NCBI GenBank assembly: GCA_023935145.1
Contig: CM043700.1
Coordinates: 23,643,501 to 23,707,500, forward strand
Length of the DNA: 64,000 nucleotides
Reading direction: 5' to 3'
Origin: Bretschneidera sinensis
Taxonomy: Eukaryota; Streptophyta; Magnoliopsida; Brassicales; Akaniaceae
The notes below the pieces were generated by a model. That model did no database searches. It had not been told where the DNA came from and saw only the letters and a program-made list of their open reading frames with translations. Shown here piece after piece: positions 15,201 to 25,011 of this stretch. Within the stretch, counting starts at the first letter, position 1; every line of letters begins with the position of its first letter. Position numbers and translations under genes: made by a program.

Positions 15201-16231
15201 CAATATGCCACAAAAAGCTGATTTTCATCCTCTTGATCTGTAACTTGGGCTTCAACTTCCTGCTGCTGAGCTTTTCCTTTGCAAATTACTGCTTCATGTC
15301 CAAGTTGATTGCACTTGGAACACTTAGCATCAGGTCTTCTCCAGCATCTAAACGGAGGATGGCCCTTCTTTCCGCAGTGTTGGCAATGTGGAACATTAGC
15401 ATCAGGTCTTCTCCAGCATCTAAACGGAGGATGACCCTTCTTTCCGCAGTGTTGGCAAGGTGGATAGGATTTCCTCTGATTTCCATTATTTCCTTTTGCA
15501 ATGGCTGATGCTGTACTTGCTCCATTTCCTTCAAAATCTTTCTTCTTTTTCTCTTTGTTTCTGGCCGTGTTTTGATGCTTGGCTGCCAAAGCTCCTTCGA
15601 TTGTTGCATCCTCCCTCATCAGTCTTCTTTGCTCTTGTGCTTGCATTGCGTTAAGCAATTCTGCCAAGGAAATTTTTGACAGATCCTTGGTATTCTCCAA
15701 GGTAGTGATGGTTGCTTCATATCTTTCAGGTACTGCAACAAGAATTTTTTCTACAATTCTTGAGTCAGTAAACATAGATCCAAGAAGTCTCACTTTGTTT
15801 GCAATGCTAAGAAGCCTGTCTGAGTAATCTTTAATCGTCTCGGAGCTCTTCATTCTTTGAAGTTTGAATTCCCTTATCAAGTTCAAGACTTGCATCCCTT
15901 TAATTCTTTCATTTCCTACATATTCTTCCTTGAGATAGTTCCAAATAGCCTTAGCTGTTTTAAGAGACATAATTCTGGTAAAAATCGTTGGTGAAACCGC
16001 TGCAAATAGACATGCCTTCGCCTTCGATTTTCTTGTCCTTTTCTCCTTTTGTATCTTGATCTGTGCCACAGTAGGATTTGCTGGGAGAGGCTGAACTTCA
16101 TGATCTTCTTCTACAACCTCCCACAGATCTAACACGTCCAGGTAGGTCTCCATACGCACTACCCACATTTGATAGTTGTTTCCATCAAAAACAGGTGGAG
16201 CCATTGATGAAAAACTGGATTCTCCTTCCAT
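12279..16231 (-). pseudogene. copia gag-pol polyprotein, recently inactivated
   Basis: The start is Met at 16231 (MEGESSFSS). The order is UBN2 gag, three CCHC knuckles (CQHCGKKGHPPFRC twice, then CSKCNQLGHEAVIC), protease (WLIDSSCTNHMT), GAG-pre-integrase HHCC (HKRLG...CHACQYG), integrase core (HTDVSG), RT with YVDDLLV (catalytic codons 13175-13186) and RNase H (DSDWGGSMDDMKSTSGY, then VDNQAAIAISHNP and the ADIFTKPLP end). Lesions are TAA at 14477-14479 in the integrase where Glu is expected, a frameshift near 12630 after STSGYCFSLGLG, and further stops in the RNase H region. The reading frame runs open well upstream into the LTR, but that is read-through and not coding. Confidence 0.9.
15328..15471 (-). 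repeat. 72-bp tandem duplication of a zinc-knuckle coding unit
   Basis: Two 72-bp units start at 15328 and 15400 and differ by only a few bases. Each encodes 24 residues containing one CX2CX4HX4C knuckle. The duplication is in frame and gives the gag protein three knuckles where one or two are usual. Confidence 0.9.
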
Positions 16232-16261
16232 TTGAACAATCACAGATCCCTCAAGAATAAA

Positions 16262-16273
16262 GCTCTTATACCA
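16262..16273 (-). other. Primer-binding site of the copia element in gene D
   Basis: The minus strand reads TGGTATAAGAGC two bases after the 5' LTR. This is the initiator tRNA-Met complement with one substitution (A for C). Confidence 0.8.
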
Positions 16274-16275
16274 AT

Positions 16276-16611
16276 TGTTAGTTTTAAAGAATGAAAGAAC
16301 AAGAATTTTTTCTAGGTACAAGGAGAGAATGGAGGAAGATACACAGAAAATGTAATCTGGAATTCTATTTTCATAATGCATCAGCTTACAATGTATATAA
16401 GAACTGAAAAGTAAAGCTGCAGAAAAAAATAAACAAAAACAACTAATACATGGTACAACACACATGAGATAGTAATGACTGATAACGTGGGCTAGTAAAT
16501 GACAAAGAACATGGGGTAGTAAATGCAGCTGACAAGGGGTAGCAATGACAGTAGCTAACAAGGACAGTAAGGACAGAGTGGTGCAGCAGTACCTGATGCA
16601 AATCACCAACA
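16276..16611 (-). repeat. 5' LTR of the copia element in gene D
   Basis: This 336-bp LTR matches 11895-12230. The element strand opens TGTTGGTGATTTGC and closes CTAACA next to the primer-binding site. Confidence 0.95.
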
Positions 16612-16748
16612 TAAATGATCTCAAAGTTTTTGGTGTGGTCACTGAATTGGATTGACATGCATTGCATAAATTTCTCTTGGGTCTGATCAGAAGTTGCTGC
16701 CCATTTAGCTGAAAGCAAAAGCAGAGAAACTAGAATTATATGCTTCAT

Positions 16749-16939
16749 TTCTCTCTTTTCTTGGGATTTAGGCCACAAATAAATTGATTTGGGTAAAAAT
16801 ATGTACGAGTTGTTTGTGTTGATGGGTGGAACATTTGAACTTTAAGATCTTCTAAAGTGGGCTTACTGCTACATCAGAGTTTATGTATAAACAAAGATCA
16901 GAAAGCAAAAAATTCCAATATAGACGATAAATTTAGACC
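16749..16939. promoter_or_regulatory. Upstream region of BBE-like D
   Basis: This short unique stretch lies between the D start codon and the start of duplicated block B. No clear TATA box stands out. It is included because D, before the copia insertion, would have been expressed from here. Confidence 0.35.
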
Positions 16940-17750
16940 ATCAAGTTTAGTGAAATTTGTCCTTTACTCATTCGGCAATTAAATTGAAGAATAGCTGTTT
17001 CTTGTTTATATCAACAAAATAAATAATTTATCTTTTCTTATTTGTCAATTGATGTAAGTTGCAATGGATTCATACTTGTCTCTCTGGTAAATGCTTTGTA
17101 TTGCATGGTGTCATTGTCCGTGCAAGTGTTAATATGCATAAAACAGTTTCTACAGAGTAATATACAGAAGGGTAGGCTGATATTGCATGCATGGAGGCAA
17201 TGTGTCAGAACACACGAACCGGTTGTCACGGTCCAGAGATGCTGAGACGACACATAATGTAACTACAAGTCAGCTTTGTCATGTGGAGTATTTTGGTTTA
17301 CTTTCTCTATGTATCCAAAGTTGTTTTACCTTATGGGAGTTGGATTTAAACGGCTGTAAGGTTAAAGAATTGATCAACATGATTGGACAATTACTTATAT
17401 ATCAAAGATCATTATTCTTATCGATAAAAATGACATTCTTGATAAGGTTTTGTTAGTTACTTGTGTATTAATTAACCAAAGGAAAATATGCCAGTTTCAT
17501 CTTTGAATCCATGATTCAGCCATTTTCATGCCTTAATATGTATAGCAGCTTAATGTTAAAAAAGAAAAAAAAATCTATATTATTTGCTGTAGAATAGGAA
17601 GCACTGAACACTTGACATGCAGGCAAACCCAAATGCATAGATTTGACATTGTAATGAGAAAGAAAATCGGATTACTACTTGTCCTGTTTCATATTTTAAT
17701 CTCTTTAACCATGGATTATTACCAGCTTCTTTAATCTACACTCTCAAAAT

Positions 17751-17935
17751 GGTTTACACAGATTTTCTTTTTATAAGAGAATACAAAAACAAAATAAGTA
17801 AACTAACTAAAAAGGTAAGTTGTCCTAATTAATTAATTACAGAGTTGACTAAAGAGCTATTTACAGAAATAAGAATACAATTAATAAAACTCATAATATT
17901 CGATAATATCATGACCGAATCTTCTATTTTCAACA
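17751..17935 (-). repeat. Relic of the left copia LTR at a duplication junction
   Basis: These 185 bp match 3590-3774, the outer part of the copia LTR next to gene A, with scattered substitutions. They end at the same genomic junction (aaca then cagctta). No copia internal sequence or primer site accompanies them. The left edge at 17750/17751 joins 'ctctcaaaat' from the BBE 3' flank to 'ggtttacacag' from the LTR, with short shared homology (caaaa..ggtttaca). This is a recombination scar, not an insertion. Confidence 0.88.
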
Positions 17936-18215
17936 CAGCTTAATGTTAAAAAGAAAAAAAAATCTATATTATTTTCTGTAGAATAGGAAGCACTGAACAC
18001 TTGACATGCAGGAAAACCGAAATGCATAGATTTGAATTGAAAATCAGATTACTACTTGTCCTGTTTCATATTTTAATCCCTTTAACCATGGATTATTACC
18101 AGCTTCTTTAATCTACACTCTCAAAATCTTTATGCCAAGGTAATAAATAATACGACTTGGAGAGGAGCTAACAATGCTTTTCTCATTCTTGAAGAACAAA
18201 AACAAGTTTTTAATT

Positions 18216-19853
18216 TCACAGAAGAGGAATGCTTTGTTCATTCTTGAAGAAATTGAAAGGGTCAACCTGTCGTTTAACGCACGATAATCTTTCGAAGTTG
18301 TGCTTGAAGTACCTTTCACCCCATACTCTAGCATCTGAGTAGTTTCCATTCCCAAATTTATTGATTCCTAAGCTGAGGTCTCTGTAGTTGAGGTATGCAG
18401 ATCTTGGGTTTTTAGAGACATAAGGTTCCATGGCATTGTAAATTTTGTTGATCCAGTCTACTCTATTCTTCTCTGCTTCAGGCCCTGCCTCCTGCCATTT
18501 GCTGACGTACTGTATGTTGTATAATTTACCTTTTCTGTATGGAAATGGAGTTTCAGATTCTGATATTTCACTAATTTTTCCACCATAAGGTTCCCAAATC
18601 ATGACGCCACCCCCGGCTGCAGCTTCGCCTTCTTGTATTAATACCTTCCATATTGATTTCAACCCACGTTGGCCAATGGGTTTATCCACAAAATCTGATT
18701 TAGCTACGAAAAATCCTTTTCTCACATGATTTCTGTCCATTAAAACATTGATGGGCTTATCCTTTAAACTATTTTCAAAGTGGAGAACAGACTATCCAGC
18801 TCATTTGTTTGCAGTGTTCCGGTTTAAGACCCAATTCAGGCAATTTGTCTTCCACCAATGAGACAACCTGACCAACTGATCCAAGGTACAAGGACTCGAA
18901 TATGGCTTTCACTTTTTTTTTCCCATCAGATTCCTTGTCTACTTTTAGGATAATTCTGATGAAAAGTTCTTTAGGTAATTCAGGTGCAATTTGTTGCCAT
19001 TTCTGAACAAGGCCAGTTGCGCCTTGATTTATTGTTTTAGAGATGGTAAAGACAGTGACATTAGGAGGAATTGGAGCTAATTTGATCTTCCATTCAACAA
19101 TTATCCCAAAACTTGAACCACCACCTCCTCTAATAGCCCAAAACAGATCCTCTCCCATTGATTTCCTGTCCAGAATAATGCCATCAGCATTAACCAAAAT
19201 TGCATCAACAATATTATCAGAGGAAAGACCAAATTTTCTCATCAAAGTTCCCTGCCCTCCTCCACTGAAATGCCCATCAACACCTATGGTAGGGCAAGTA
19301 CCAGCAGGGAAACCAAATGTCTGAGTTTTATTACCAATCTGATAATACAATTGGCCTATCGTTGCACCAGCTTGAACCCAAGTTTCAGCTGGAAGGTCTA
19401 CTCTCACGTTTCGAAGATTGACAAGATCAATCAAGACAAATGGGGCTTCTGCTTTATAGGACAAGCCTGCATAATCATGACCACCGCTTCAAACTCTGAC
19501 TTGCAGGCCATGTTTCTTGCTACAGAGAATTGCAGCCCTTACTTGACCAGCATTGTAAGGTGTTATGATGTAGCGAGGTTTTGGCGTGGTGGATAGATTA
19601 AATCTAAGGTTTTGGATAGATGATTGGAGGATGTATGAATAGGAAGGTGAATATGAAGCAAAGAACATGTTGTGTACATTTGTTGGATATGGAGAGTTGT
19701 AAGAAAGACAGTGATAATAAGTTCCATAGAAAAATAATCCCCATGTTGCCGAGGAAACTGAAAACAAGATCCCCATGTTGCCGAGGAAACTGAAATCAAG
19801 ACAGAAAGTACTGCAAAGATCAGACAGGCTGATGTTATCTTTGCTTCTCCCAT
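18216..19853 (-). pseudogene. BBE-like FAD-linked oxidoreductase B (pseudogene)
   Basis: This is a near-copy of A and C running from MGEAKITS at 19853 to the stop at 18216. There are four lesions. A 32-bp tandem duplication (19737-19800) breaks the frame in the signal-peptide region. TGA at 19489-19491 replaces the flavin-motif Arg and is the same nonsense codon as in A. A 3-bp in-frame loss near 19382 removes the Ala of AETAWV. A 2-bp loss near 18792 shifts frame at MSWIESVLHF. The flavin His and Cys codons are still present. Sharing of the stop with A, plus the LTR relic downstream, shows that B descends from A-type sequence. Confidence 0.93.
19737..19800. repeat. 32-bp tandem duplication in the B signal-peptide region
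   Basis: Two adjacent 32-bp units (19737-19768 and 19769-19800), each starting atccccatgttgccg, differ at one base. A and C have a single unit. Since 32 is not a multiple of 3, it shifts frame. Confidence 0.92.
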
Positions 19854-19935
19854 TGTTGCTCCTCAATATTTCTTTTGGGGATGGGAGAGATTTTATATGC
19901 ACTCTTCCTATGTTCTGTCTCTATAACTTAACAAC

Positions 19936-20086
19936 TGTAAGGACTATGGACACCACATATCTCCACATTGGTATGATATTGTCCACTTTGAGCCTAAGCC
20001 CTTATGGATTTGCTCTTGGGTTTTTACCCCAAAAGGCCTCATACCAATGGAGATATTTGTCCATCCTTATATACCCATGATCCTCC
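19936..20086 (-). repeat. 3' LTR of the TRIM, shortened
   Basis: Plus-strand 'tgtaaggactatgg' to 'ttatatacccatgatc' matches the 5' LTR. The outer 45 bp or so of the LTR are missing or diverged at the internal side. The internal end of the match is approximate. It retains its own TATATAAGG (20065-20073). Confidence 0.75.
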
Positions 20087-20383
20087 CCTCAAACGATCAT
20101 CCATCCGTCCACTCTCTACCAACCAAGATTCTCCACTCTACTGCGTTGGAGCACACGCCTTACATGGAGCACCACCTGCCTCGAGAGCTTGCTCTATCCC
20201 AGATCAACTCCTCTTCACCATGTTAGGACTAGGACACGTTCATGAAGAATCTGGAGCACACTGCTTGTCAAACCGAGCTCATTCACGGATCTCATCGTGA
20301 TCTAACCTGGGCCCACCACCTTCGTTCGACATTCTGAGGATTCATCCACATGGCTAACTCCGGGGCATGGCTCTGATACCACT

Positions 20384-20575
20384 TGTAAAGACTATTGACA
20401 CCACGTATCTCCACATTGGTATGATATTGTCCACTTTGGGCCTAAGCCCTCATGGATTTGCTCTTGGGTTTTTACCCCAAAAGGCCTCATACCAATGGAG
20501 ATATTTGTCCATCCTTATATACCAATGATCATCCCCATTTCTAGCCAATGTGGGACTTTGGTCGTATACCCAACA
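20384..20575 (-). repeat. 5' LTR of the TRIM
   Basis: This 192-bp LTR on the element strand opens TGTTGGGTATACG and closes CTTTACA. A TATATAAGG motif (20513-20521) is a candidate promoter pointing along the minus strand. Confidence 0.82.
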
Positions 20576-21437
20576 ACATCAAAGCAAATGAAACTGAAAG
20601 CTTTTATGATATTCTAAATGACAATTAAATGCTTGGGGAGGAAGGGGTAACAGAGATCTTATGCCTGAATTGAGCATTAAAAATGAATTTTATGACTCTT
20701 AAAAGCATTTAAGAAGTGATTTTTGATGGGCAGAATTATTATGGCTGCATTCTTTCTTTTGAAGAATAAAAATTTGGATTTAGCAGTTTTTTTTAGTAAA
20801 ACATTGGATTCTAATTTCTAACCTACCCATATTTCCTCCCAAACCAGAAACTAACTTTTATTGTCACTTATCCATAAGAAATGTACTATCACGGGGATTC
20901 GACCTCATAATCTCAAAGACAACTGAGTACTTTTGACTTGATAGATATCAAAGTAGTCTTTTATTGCAATTAAAATGATATCAAATAGTGGGTGTTAGCC
21001 GATGTTATTTGGAGTATGTGTATTGGGCATGTGTGCGTGTCCGAGTGTCAGACTCGTTTTTTTTTATTGTAAGTTTTCATATATATATTTTTTTTAAAGT
21101 TCAAGTGTTCAAGTGTCATACCTTTATATGAGTGTCGAATGTCCAACACGAGTATGACGTAGTAAAGTGAAGAGTTCATACAACATAAGTGCTAGTTGAC
21201 TTAGTAAAGTTACTTGTTATCCAAAAAAATCATAAAAATTAAGATTGAATCCCGTTAATGCTAGATATTGAGGAATAAAGGATGAAAAGAGTTCCTAGTC
21301 ATAGTAAAAGAGAGTTACTTCCTTTGGATAGCCCATTAGCCCAATGTGCTTCCATTGAAAAAAAAAGGTGGAGCTCAATCTTTATTCACATATCTCCAAA
21401 AACATGTGGTGTAAGTAATTCATTATTTGCATCAGCA

Positions 21438-21521
21438 GCCGGATTCGAACAAGCGACCTAAGGATTATCTGTTGGAATTCCCTACTACAGTCCTCCGCTC
21501 TGCCAACTGAGCTAAGATCGG
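21438..21521 (-). tRNA. tRNA-Tyr (GUA) with intron, truncated copy B
   Basis: The 5' acceptor strand CCGATCT, D-arm, GUA anticodon, intron and T loop (TTCGAAT) are present on the minus strand. The 3' acceptor strand after CCGGC is lost, and one T-stem pair is mismatched (GCTTG against CCGGC). It is a tRNA pseudogene homologous to 6672-6762 and 25977-26067. Confidence 0.7.
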
Positions 21522-23354
21522 TTACTGACCAGTAGGTAGACGATTATATATATATATAGAGAGATGATATAAATACTATTGGTTTAGAGTAAAAATTTAA
21601 AAAATTCAAACCATTTAAGGTCTAAAAGAAATTGCATTTTTCTGGATGTAAAATCTATGGGGGAATCTGTGGTTTCTATACAATACCCCGGAGTTTGTTT
21701 TGGAAGGGTTTTTTGAGTGGTAAGTAAAGGAAAAGAAAAGAATGGTTAATTAAAAATTATGTTTGGGAGGTTTTCTTAAAAAGTTTTGGAGGTTTCTCTA
21801 TTACACTCTAAAATCTCTGACCAATCATTTAAATTTTTTATTTAAATGAGCTATATCTATATGTGTACTACACCAACAACTACACTAATTTTACTACAGA
21901 TAATTTCCTCCCGAACCTTTACATAAATATTATAACTACATCCAAAATGGTAAACAAGCATAAAAAATAATTAACAGAACAATTATTTTGACATAAATAC
22001 AAACACATGAAAAACATGTAATGCCCAAAATGTACTTATAGCATCCGTTATTACCGAGTATAATACCCGTTAATTTTCCATTTGAGTTATAAAAATATGC
22101 AACAATACAACTCCCTTTCAATGCATTAATGCCGATATAAGAAAAGATTTACTTACTAATCTATAAGAGAAATCAATTCAAAGTAACAATTTTCGATGAA
22201 CGGTGTTATCAAGCAAAAACCCTTACATGATTTTCAAGATTTTGTTTCCCTAACCTTGTTTAAAATGAAATCCTTGTAAGAAGGAAGAAGTGAATAGAAG
22301 CTTATGAGAGAAAGGATTTTATTCTTTTCCAAACATGTTTTGCTCGTGTGACAAACGTGTTGTGTTTATGGATAATTTTGTTTTTTTAAAAAAAAAATTG
22401 TTAACAGTTTTAAACAACGAAATGTAATTGTTTTTTTATAAAAAAAAATGAGATGATCAAGTTTAGTGAAATTTGTCCTTTACTCATTCGGCAATTAAAT
22501 TGAAGAATAGCTGTTTCTTGTTTACATCAACAAAATAAATAATTTATCTTTTCGTATTTGTCAATTGATGTAAGTTGCAATGGATTCATACTGGCCTCTC
22601 TGGTAAATGCTTTGTATTGCATGGTGTCCTTGTCCGTGCAAGTGTCAATATGCATAAAACAGTTTCTACAGAGTAATATATAGAAGGGTAGGCTGATATT
22701 GCATGCATGGAGGCAATGTGTCAGAACACACGAACCGGTTGTCACGGTCCAAAGATGCTGAGACGACACATAATGTAACTACAAGTCAGCTTTGTCAAGT
22801 GGAGTATTTTGGTTTACTTTCTCGATGTATCTAAAGTTGTTTTACCTTATGGGAGTTGGATTTAAACGGCTGTAAGGTTCAAGAATTGATCAACATGATT
22901 GGACAATTACTTATATATCAAAGATCATTATTCTTATCGACAAAAATGACATTCTTGATAAGGTTTTGTTAGTTACTTGTGTATTAATTAACCAAAGGAA
23001 AATATGCCAGTTTCATCTTTGAATCCATGATTCAGCCATTTTCATGCTTTAATATGTATAGCAGCTTAATATTAAAAAAGAAAAAAAAAATCTATATTAT
23101 TTGCTGTAGAATAGGAAGCACTGAACACTTGACAGCAGGCAAACCCAAATGCATAGATTTGACATTGTAATGAGAATGAAAATCGGATTACTACTTGTCC
23201 TGTTTCATATTTTAATCTCTTTAACCATGGATTATTACCAGCTTCTTTAATCTACACTCTCAAAATCTTTATGCCAAAGTAATAAATAATACGACTTGGA
23301 GAGGAGCTAACAATGCTTTTCTCATTCTTGAAGAACAAAAACAAGTTTTTAATT

Positions 23355-24965
23355 TCACGGAAGAGGAATACTTTGTTCATTCTTGAAGAAATTGAAAGGA
23401 TCAACCTGTCGTTTAACACGCGCTAATCTTTCGAAGTTGTGCTTGAAGTACCTTTCACCCCATACTCTAGCATCTGAGTAGTTTCCATTCCCAAATTTAT
23501 TGATTCCTAAGCTGAGGTCTCTGTAGTTGAGGTATGCAGATCTTGGGTTTTTAGAGACATAAGGTTCCATGGCATTATAAATTTTGTTGATCCAGTCTAC
23601 TCTCTTCTTCTCTGCTTCAGGCCCTGCCTCCTGCCATTTGCTGAAGTACTGTATGTTGTATAATATACCTTTTCTGTAAGGAAATGGAGTTTCAGATTCT
23701 GATATTTCACTCATTTTTCCACCATAAGGTTCCCAAATCATGACGCCACCCCCGGCTGCAGCTTCGCCTTCTTGTATTAATACCTTCCATATTGATTTCA
23801 ACCCACGTTGGCCAATGGGTTGATCCACAAAATCTGATTTAGCTACAAAAAATCCTTTGCTCACATGATTTCTGTCCATTAAAACATTGATGGGCTTATC
23901 CTTTAAACCATTTTCAAAGTGGAGAACAGACTCTATCCAGCTCATTTGTTTGCAGTGTTCCGGTTTAAGACCCAATTCAGGCAATTTGTCTTTCATCAAT
24001 GAGACAACCTGACCAACTGATCCAAGGTACAAGGACTCGAATATGGCTTTCACTTTTTTTCTCCCATCAGATTCCTTGTCTACTTTTAGGATAATTCTGA
24101 TGAAAAGTTCTTTAGGTAATTCAGGTGCAATTTGTTGCCATTTCTGAACAAGGCCAGTTGCGCCTTGATTTATTGTTTTAGAGATGGTAAAGACAGTGAC
24201 ATTAGGAGGAATTGGAGCTAATTTGATCTTCCATTCAACAATTATCCCAAAACTTGAACCACCACCTCCTCTAATAGCCCAAAACAGATCCTCTCCCATT
24301 GATTTCCTGTCCAGAATAATGCCATCAGCATTAACCAAAATTGCATCAACAATATTATCAGAGGAAAGACCAAATTTTCTCATCAAAGTTCCCTGCCCTC
24401 CTCCACTGAAATGCCCACCAACACCTATGGTAGGGCAAGTACCAGCAGGGAAACCAAATGTCTGAGTTTTATTACCAATCTGATAATACAATTGGCCTAT
24501 CGTTGCACCAGCTTGAACCCAAACAGTTTCAGCTGGAAGGTCTACTCTCACGTTTCGAAGATTGACAAGATCAATCAAGACAAATGGGGCTTCTGCTTTA
24601 TAGGACAAGCCTGCATAATCATGACCACCGCTTCGAACTCTGACTTGCAGGCCATGTTTCTTGCTACAGAGAATTGCAGCCCTTACTTGACCAGCATTGT
24701 AAGGTGTTATGATGTAGCGAGGTTTTGGCGTGGTGGATAGATTGAATCTAAGATTTTGGATAGATGATTGGAGGATGTATGAATAGGAAGGTGAATATGA
24801 AGCAAAGAACATGTTGTGTACATTTGTCGGATATGGAGAGTTGTAAGAAAGACAGTGATAATAAGTTCCATAGAAAAATAATCCCCATGTTGCCGAGGAA
24901 ACTGAAAACAAGACAGAAAGTACTGCTAAGATCAGACAGGCTGATGTTATCTTTGCTTCTACCAT
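23355..24965 (-). CDS. BBE-like FAD-linked oxidoreductase C (intact, 536 aa)
   Basis: This is an intronless full-length member of the berberine bridge enzyme-like family (FAD_binding_4 plus C-terminal BBE domain). An N-terminal secretion signal (about residues 1-25) precedes Cys38, which by family pairing would bond Cys100. FAD attachment residues are both present: His115 in RSGGHDY and Cys177 in [14 protein letters not shown], implying bicovalent flavin. Tyr117 and the YLNYRD motif (478-483) are the usual active-site positions. The family oxidises alkaloids, monolignols, oligosaccharides or cannabinoid-type substrates. Nothing here fixes the substrate. The product is expected in the secretory pathway, vacuole or apoplast. 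The length is normal for the family, and it is the only unbroken gene of the A/B/C group. Confidence 0.96.
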   Translation of the reverse strand: MVEAKITSACLILAVLSVLFSVSSATWGLFFYGTYYHCLSYNSPYPTNVHNMFFASYSPSYSYILQSSIQNLRFNLSTTPKPRYIITPYNAGQVRAAILCSKKHGLQVRVRSGGHDYAGLSYKAEAPFVLIDLVNLRNVRVDLPAETVWVQAGATIGQLYYQIGNKTQTFGFPAGTCPTIGVGGHFSGGGQGTLMRKFGLSSDNIVDAILVNADGIILDRKSMGEDLFWAIRGGGGSSFGIIVEWKIKLAPIPPNVTVFTISKTINQGATGLVQKWQQIAPELPKELFIRIILKVDKESDGRKKVKAIFESLYLGSVGQVVSLMKDKLPELGLKPEHCKQMSWIESVLHFENGLKDKPINVLMDRNHVSKGFFVAKSDFVDQPIGQRGLKSIWKVLIQEGEAAAGGGVMIWEPYGGKMSEISESETPFPYRKGILYNIQYFSKWQEAGPEAEKKRVDWINKIYNAMEPYVSKNPRSAYLNYRDLSLGINKFGNGNYSDARVWGERYFKHNFERLARVKRQVDPFNFFKNEQSIPLP

Positions 24966-25002
24966 TGCTGCTCCTCAATATTTCTTTTGGGGATGGGAGA
25001 GA

Positions 25003-25011
25003 TTTTATATA
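25003..25011 (-). promoter_or_regulatory. TATA box of BBE-like C
   Basis: The minus strand reads TATATAAAA 38 nt upstream of the start codon, which implies a very short 5' leader. The equivalent positions of A (about 5703) and B (about 19893) keep TATAAAA, with the first TATA base pair altered (GCATATAAAA). Confidence 0.6.

Larger units (their letters stand above)
11895..16611 (-). mobile_element. Complete Ty1/copia retrotransposon inserted in BBE-like D
   Basis: The element has two 336-bp LTRs (11895-12230 and 16276-16611), a polypurine tract next to the 3' LTR (minus strand, 12231-12240, CAAGGAGGAG), a primer site next to the 5' LTR, and gag-pol between. A perfect 5-bp target duplication TAAAT flanks it (11890-11894 and 16612-16616). 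I count about 8 differences between the LTRs (about 2.4%), so it is fairly young. It lies in the same orientation as gene D, inside its coding exon. Confidence 0.97.
10423..16748 (-). pseudogene. BBE-like FAD-linked oxidoreductase D, interrupted by a copia element
   Basis: The gene starts at Met 16748 with a signal peptide (MKHIILVSLLLLSAKWAATS), runs to 16612, is broken by the copia insertion at 11895-16611, and resumes at 11894 with TPTSPLYPYLLQSS. The body has the flavin-His motif [12 protein letters not shown], the flavin-Cys motif [28 protein letters not shown] and the C-terminal [10 protein letters not shown] and DPENFFRNDQSIP motifs. Besides the insertion there is a 1-nt loss near 11067-11072, where MA-stop interrupts the frame before the SFPELGL-type segment. 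D is more like E than like A, B or C. A start at 16778 is possible, but 16748 places the signal peptide correctly. Confidence 0.93.
19936..20575 (-). mobile_element. TRIM (terminal-repeat retrotransposon in miniature), 640 bp
   Basis: This block has no counterpart in blocks A or C, which read straight through 'cttaacagcaaagc'. It has direct terminal repeats, an initiator tRNA-Met primer site (minus strand TGGTATCAGAGCC at 20369-20381) next to the right repeat, a short internal region of about 290 bp with no coding frame, and near-matching 5-bp flanks ACAAC (19931-19935) and ACATC (20576-20580). These are the defining marks of a non-autonomous TRIM. The 3' LTR lacks the first 45 bp or so of the 5' LTR. 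Confidence 0.85.
16940..22455. repeat. Duplicated block B (5516 bp), chimeric
   Basis: The block starts at 'atcaagtttagtg', which recurs at 22456, giving a tandem period of 5516 bp. From 16940 to about 17750 it matches block C (22456-23266). At 17751 it jumps to a relic of the block-A copia LTR (17751-17935). It then restarts the gene 3' flank at 17936 and follows block A or C to 22455. It contains BBE-like B, a TRIM and a tRNA-Tyr copy. About 240 bp present in A and C (A 7020-7258) are deleted near 21836. Gene-free parts hold no recognised gene. The last bases (gagatgat) lie in an inverted-repeat arm. Confidence 0.88.

Noticed and set aside
16232..16642. Upstream extension of the copia polyprotein frame into the LTR, giving a 721-residue frame
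   Set aside because: The extension crosses the primer site and LTR. Translation should start at Met 16231, after the primer site.
17038..17253. A 71-residue minus-strand frame conserved in the second copy at 22527-22769
   Set aside because: The region is a recent DNA duplication, so conservation is expected without selection. The amino-acid changes look unconstrained and there is no known domain or start context.
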